Positions 63,804 through 64,000 of a stretch of 64,000 nt of DNA are shown here, one piece after another. Below the pieces are notes generated by a model. It ran no database searches, had not been told where the DNA came from, and saw only the letters and a program-made list of their open reading frames with translations. The stretch comes from Mesorhizobium sp. B2-1-1. GTDB lineage: Bacteria > Pseudomonadota > Alphaproteobacteria > Rhizobiales > Rhizobiaceae. The position numbers were made by a program, and so were the translations under genes. Each line of letters begins with the position of its first letter. Within the stretch, counting starts at the first letter, position 1. The stretch spans positions 1,054,001 through 1,118,000 of the forward strand of contig NZ_CP083954.1 in the NCBI RefSeq assembly GCF_006442975.2, in the 5' to 3' direction.

Positions 63804-63893
63804 TGGCGGAGAGGGAGGGATTCGAACCCCCGATGGGCTTGCACCCATGCCGCATTTCGAGTGCGGTGCATTCGACCACTCTGCCACCTCTCC
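63804..63893 (-). tRNA. tRNA-Ser(CGA)
   Basis: A 90-base gene with the CCA end encoded at 63806-63804. Acceptor arms GGAGAGG and CCTCTCC pair perfectly, the T arm contains GGTTCGAATCC, and the anticodon loop CTCGAAA between CCGCA and TGCGG gives anticodon CGA for codon UCG. The long variable arm (CATGGGTGCAAGCCCATC) is typical of class II tRNA-Ser. Downstream of recQ, convergent with it. Confidence 0.97.
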
Positions 63894-64000
63894 GCGGTCA
63901 TGGTCGGCCGTTGCCGGCGCGGCGCACTAGATAACGGCTGAACGGGCAGGTTACAAGGCCAAATCGGCCGGAAACTCAGCTTGCGTCAGAGGCTGGCCCG
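63894..64000. other. Right edge of window without a supported gene
   Basis: These 107 bases lie upstream of the tRNA gene and should contain its promoter. I see no confident coding start, hairpin or repeat. Confidence 0.4.

Overview
The window is GC-rich, densely coded chromosomal DNA from an alphaproteobacterium of the Rhizobiales, most likely Mesorhizobium or a close relative. The grounds are a five-gene F1 ATP synthase operon (atpHAGDC, no F0 genes, AtpD with an Ala/Lys/Pro-rich N-terminal extension), a 1,610-residue NAD-glutamate dehydrogenase, Usg, DUF1674 and DUF1127 proteins, and rhizobial-type palindromic intergenic repeats. The genus is inferred by recognition, not by database search. 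There is no prophage, insertion sequence, CRISPR array or rRNA; the only RNA gene seen is a tRNA-Ser.

Layout. 1-8.9 kb: the start of an SMP-30/gluconolactonase gene, a DUF1127 protein, a secreted protein, a divergent TetR/MFS pair with visible operators, typA, a DUF1062 zinc-ribbon protein, a LysE exporter, a frameshifted YCII gene and an AhpD-like gene. 9-16 kb: NAD-glutamate dehydrogenase and a UMF1-type transporter. 15.6-22.8 kb: purH, a heparinase II/III protein, an RsmB-like methyltransferase, htpX (with a heat-shock-like promoter), a DUF1674 protein and a HAD hydrolase. 23-30.5 kb: a transglutaminase-like protein, a TadG-like VWA protein, a candidate 23-residue micropeptide with an exceptionally strong ribosome binding site, cfa, a MOSC protein, acs and usg. 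30.7-35.7 kb: an aldo/keto reductase and MFS exporter divergent from a LysR regulator, a second aldo/keto reductase and an orphan Phd-like antitoxin. 35.7-47 kb: YggS, leuS-lptE, a soluble FtsK, transaldolase, priA, a second tiny Phd-like antitoxin, an Asp/Glu racemase and a small membrane protein. 47.2-52.5 kb: atpHAGDC. 52.5-60 kb: a uronate catabolic locus. 60-64 kb: aldehyde dehydrogenase, recQ and tRNA-Ser(CGA).

The most coherent accessory unit is the uronate locus. A TRAP transporter (periplasmic DctP, membrane DctQM) would import uronates; KdgF, KduI and KduD form a linearise, isomerise and reduce series that turns unsaturated uronate into 2-keto-3-deoxygluconate. A FadR/GntR regulator lies inside the operon, and a divergent mannitol-dehydrogenase-family oxidoreductase (probably fructuronate/tagaturonate reductase) flanks it. 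The shared intergenic region carries an inverted repeat suited to the GntR regulator. No pectate lyase, KdgK or KdgA is present, so the pathway is completed elsewhere.

Much of the non-coding interest is structural: operator palindromes at TetR/MFS, LysR/MFS and GntR/TRAP; possible RNA hairpins ahead of typA and between dctP and dctQ; several families of palindromic intergenic repeats, one of them inside the ATP synthase operon; and a four-copy 16-bp tandem repeat.
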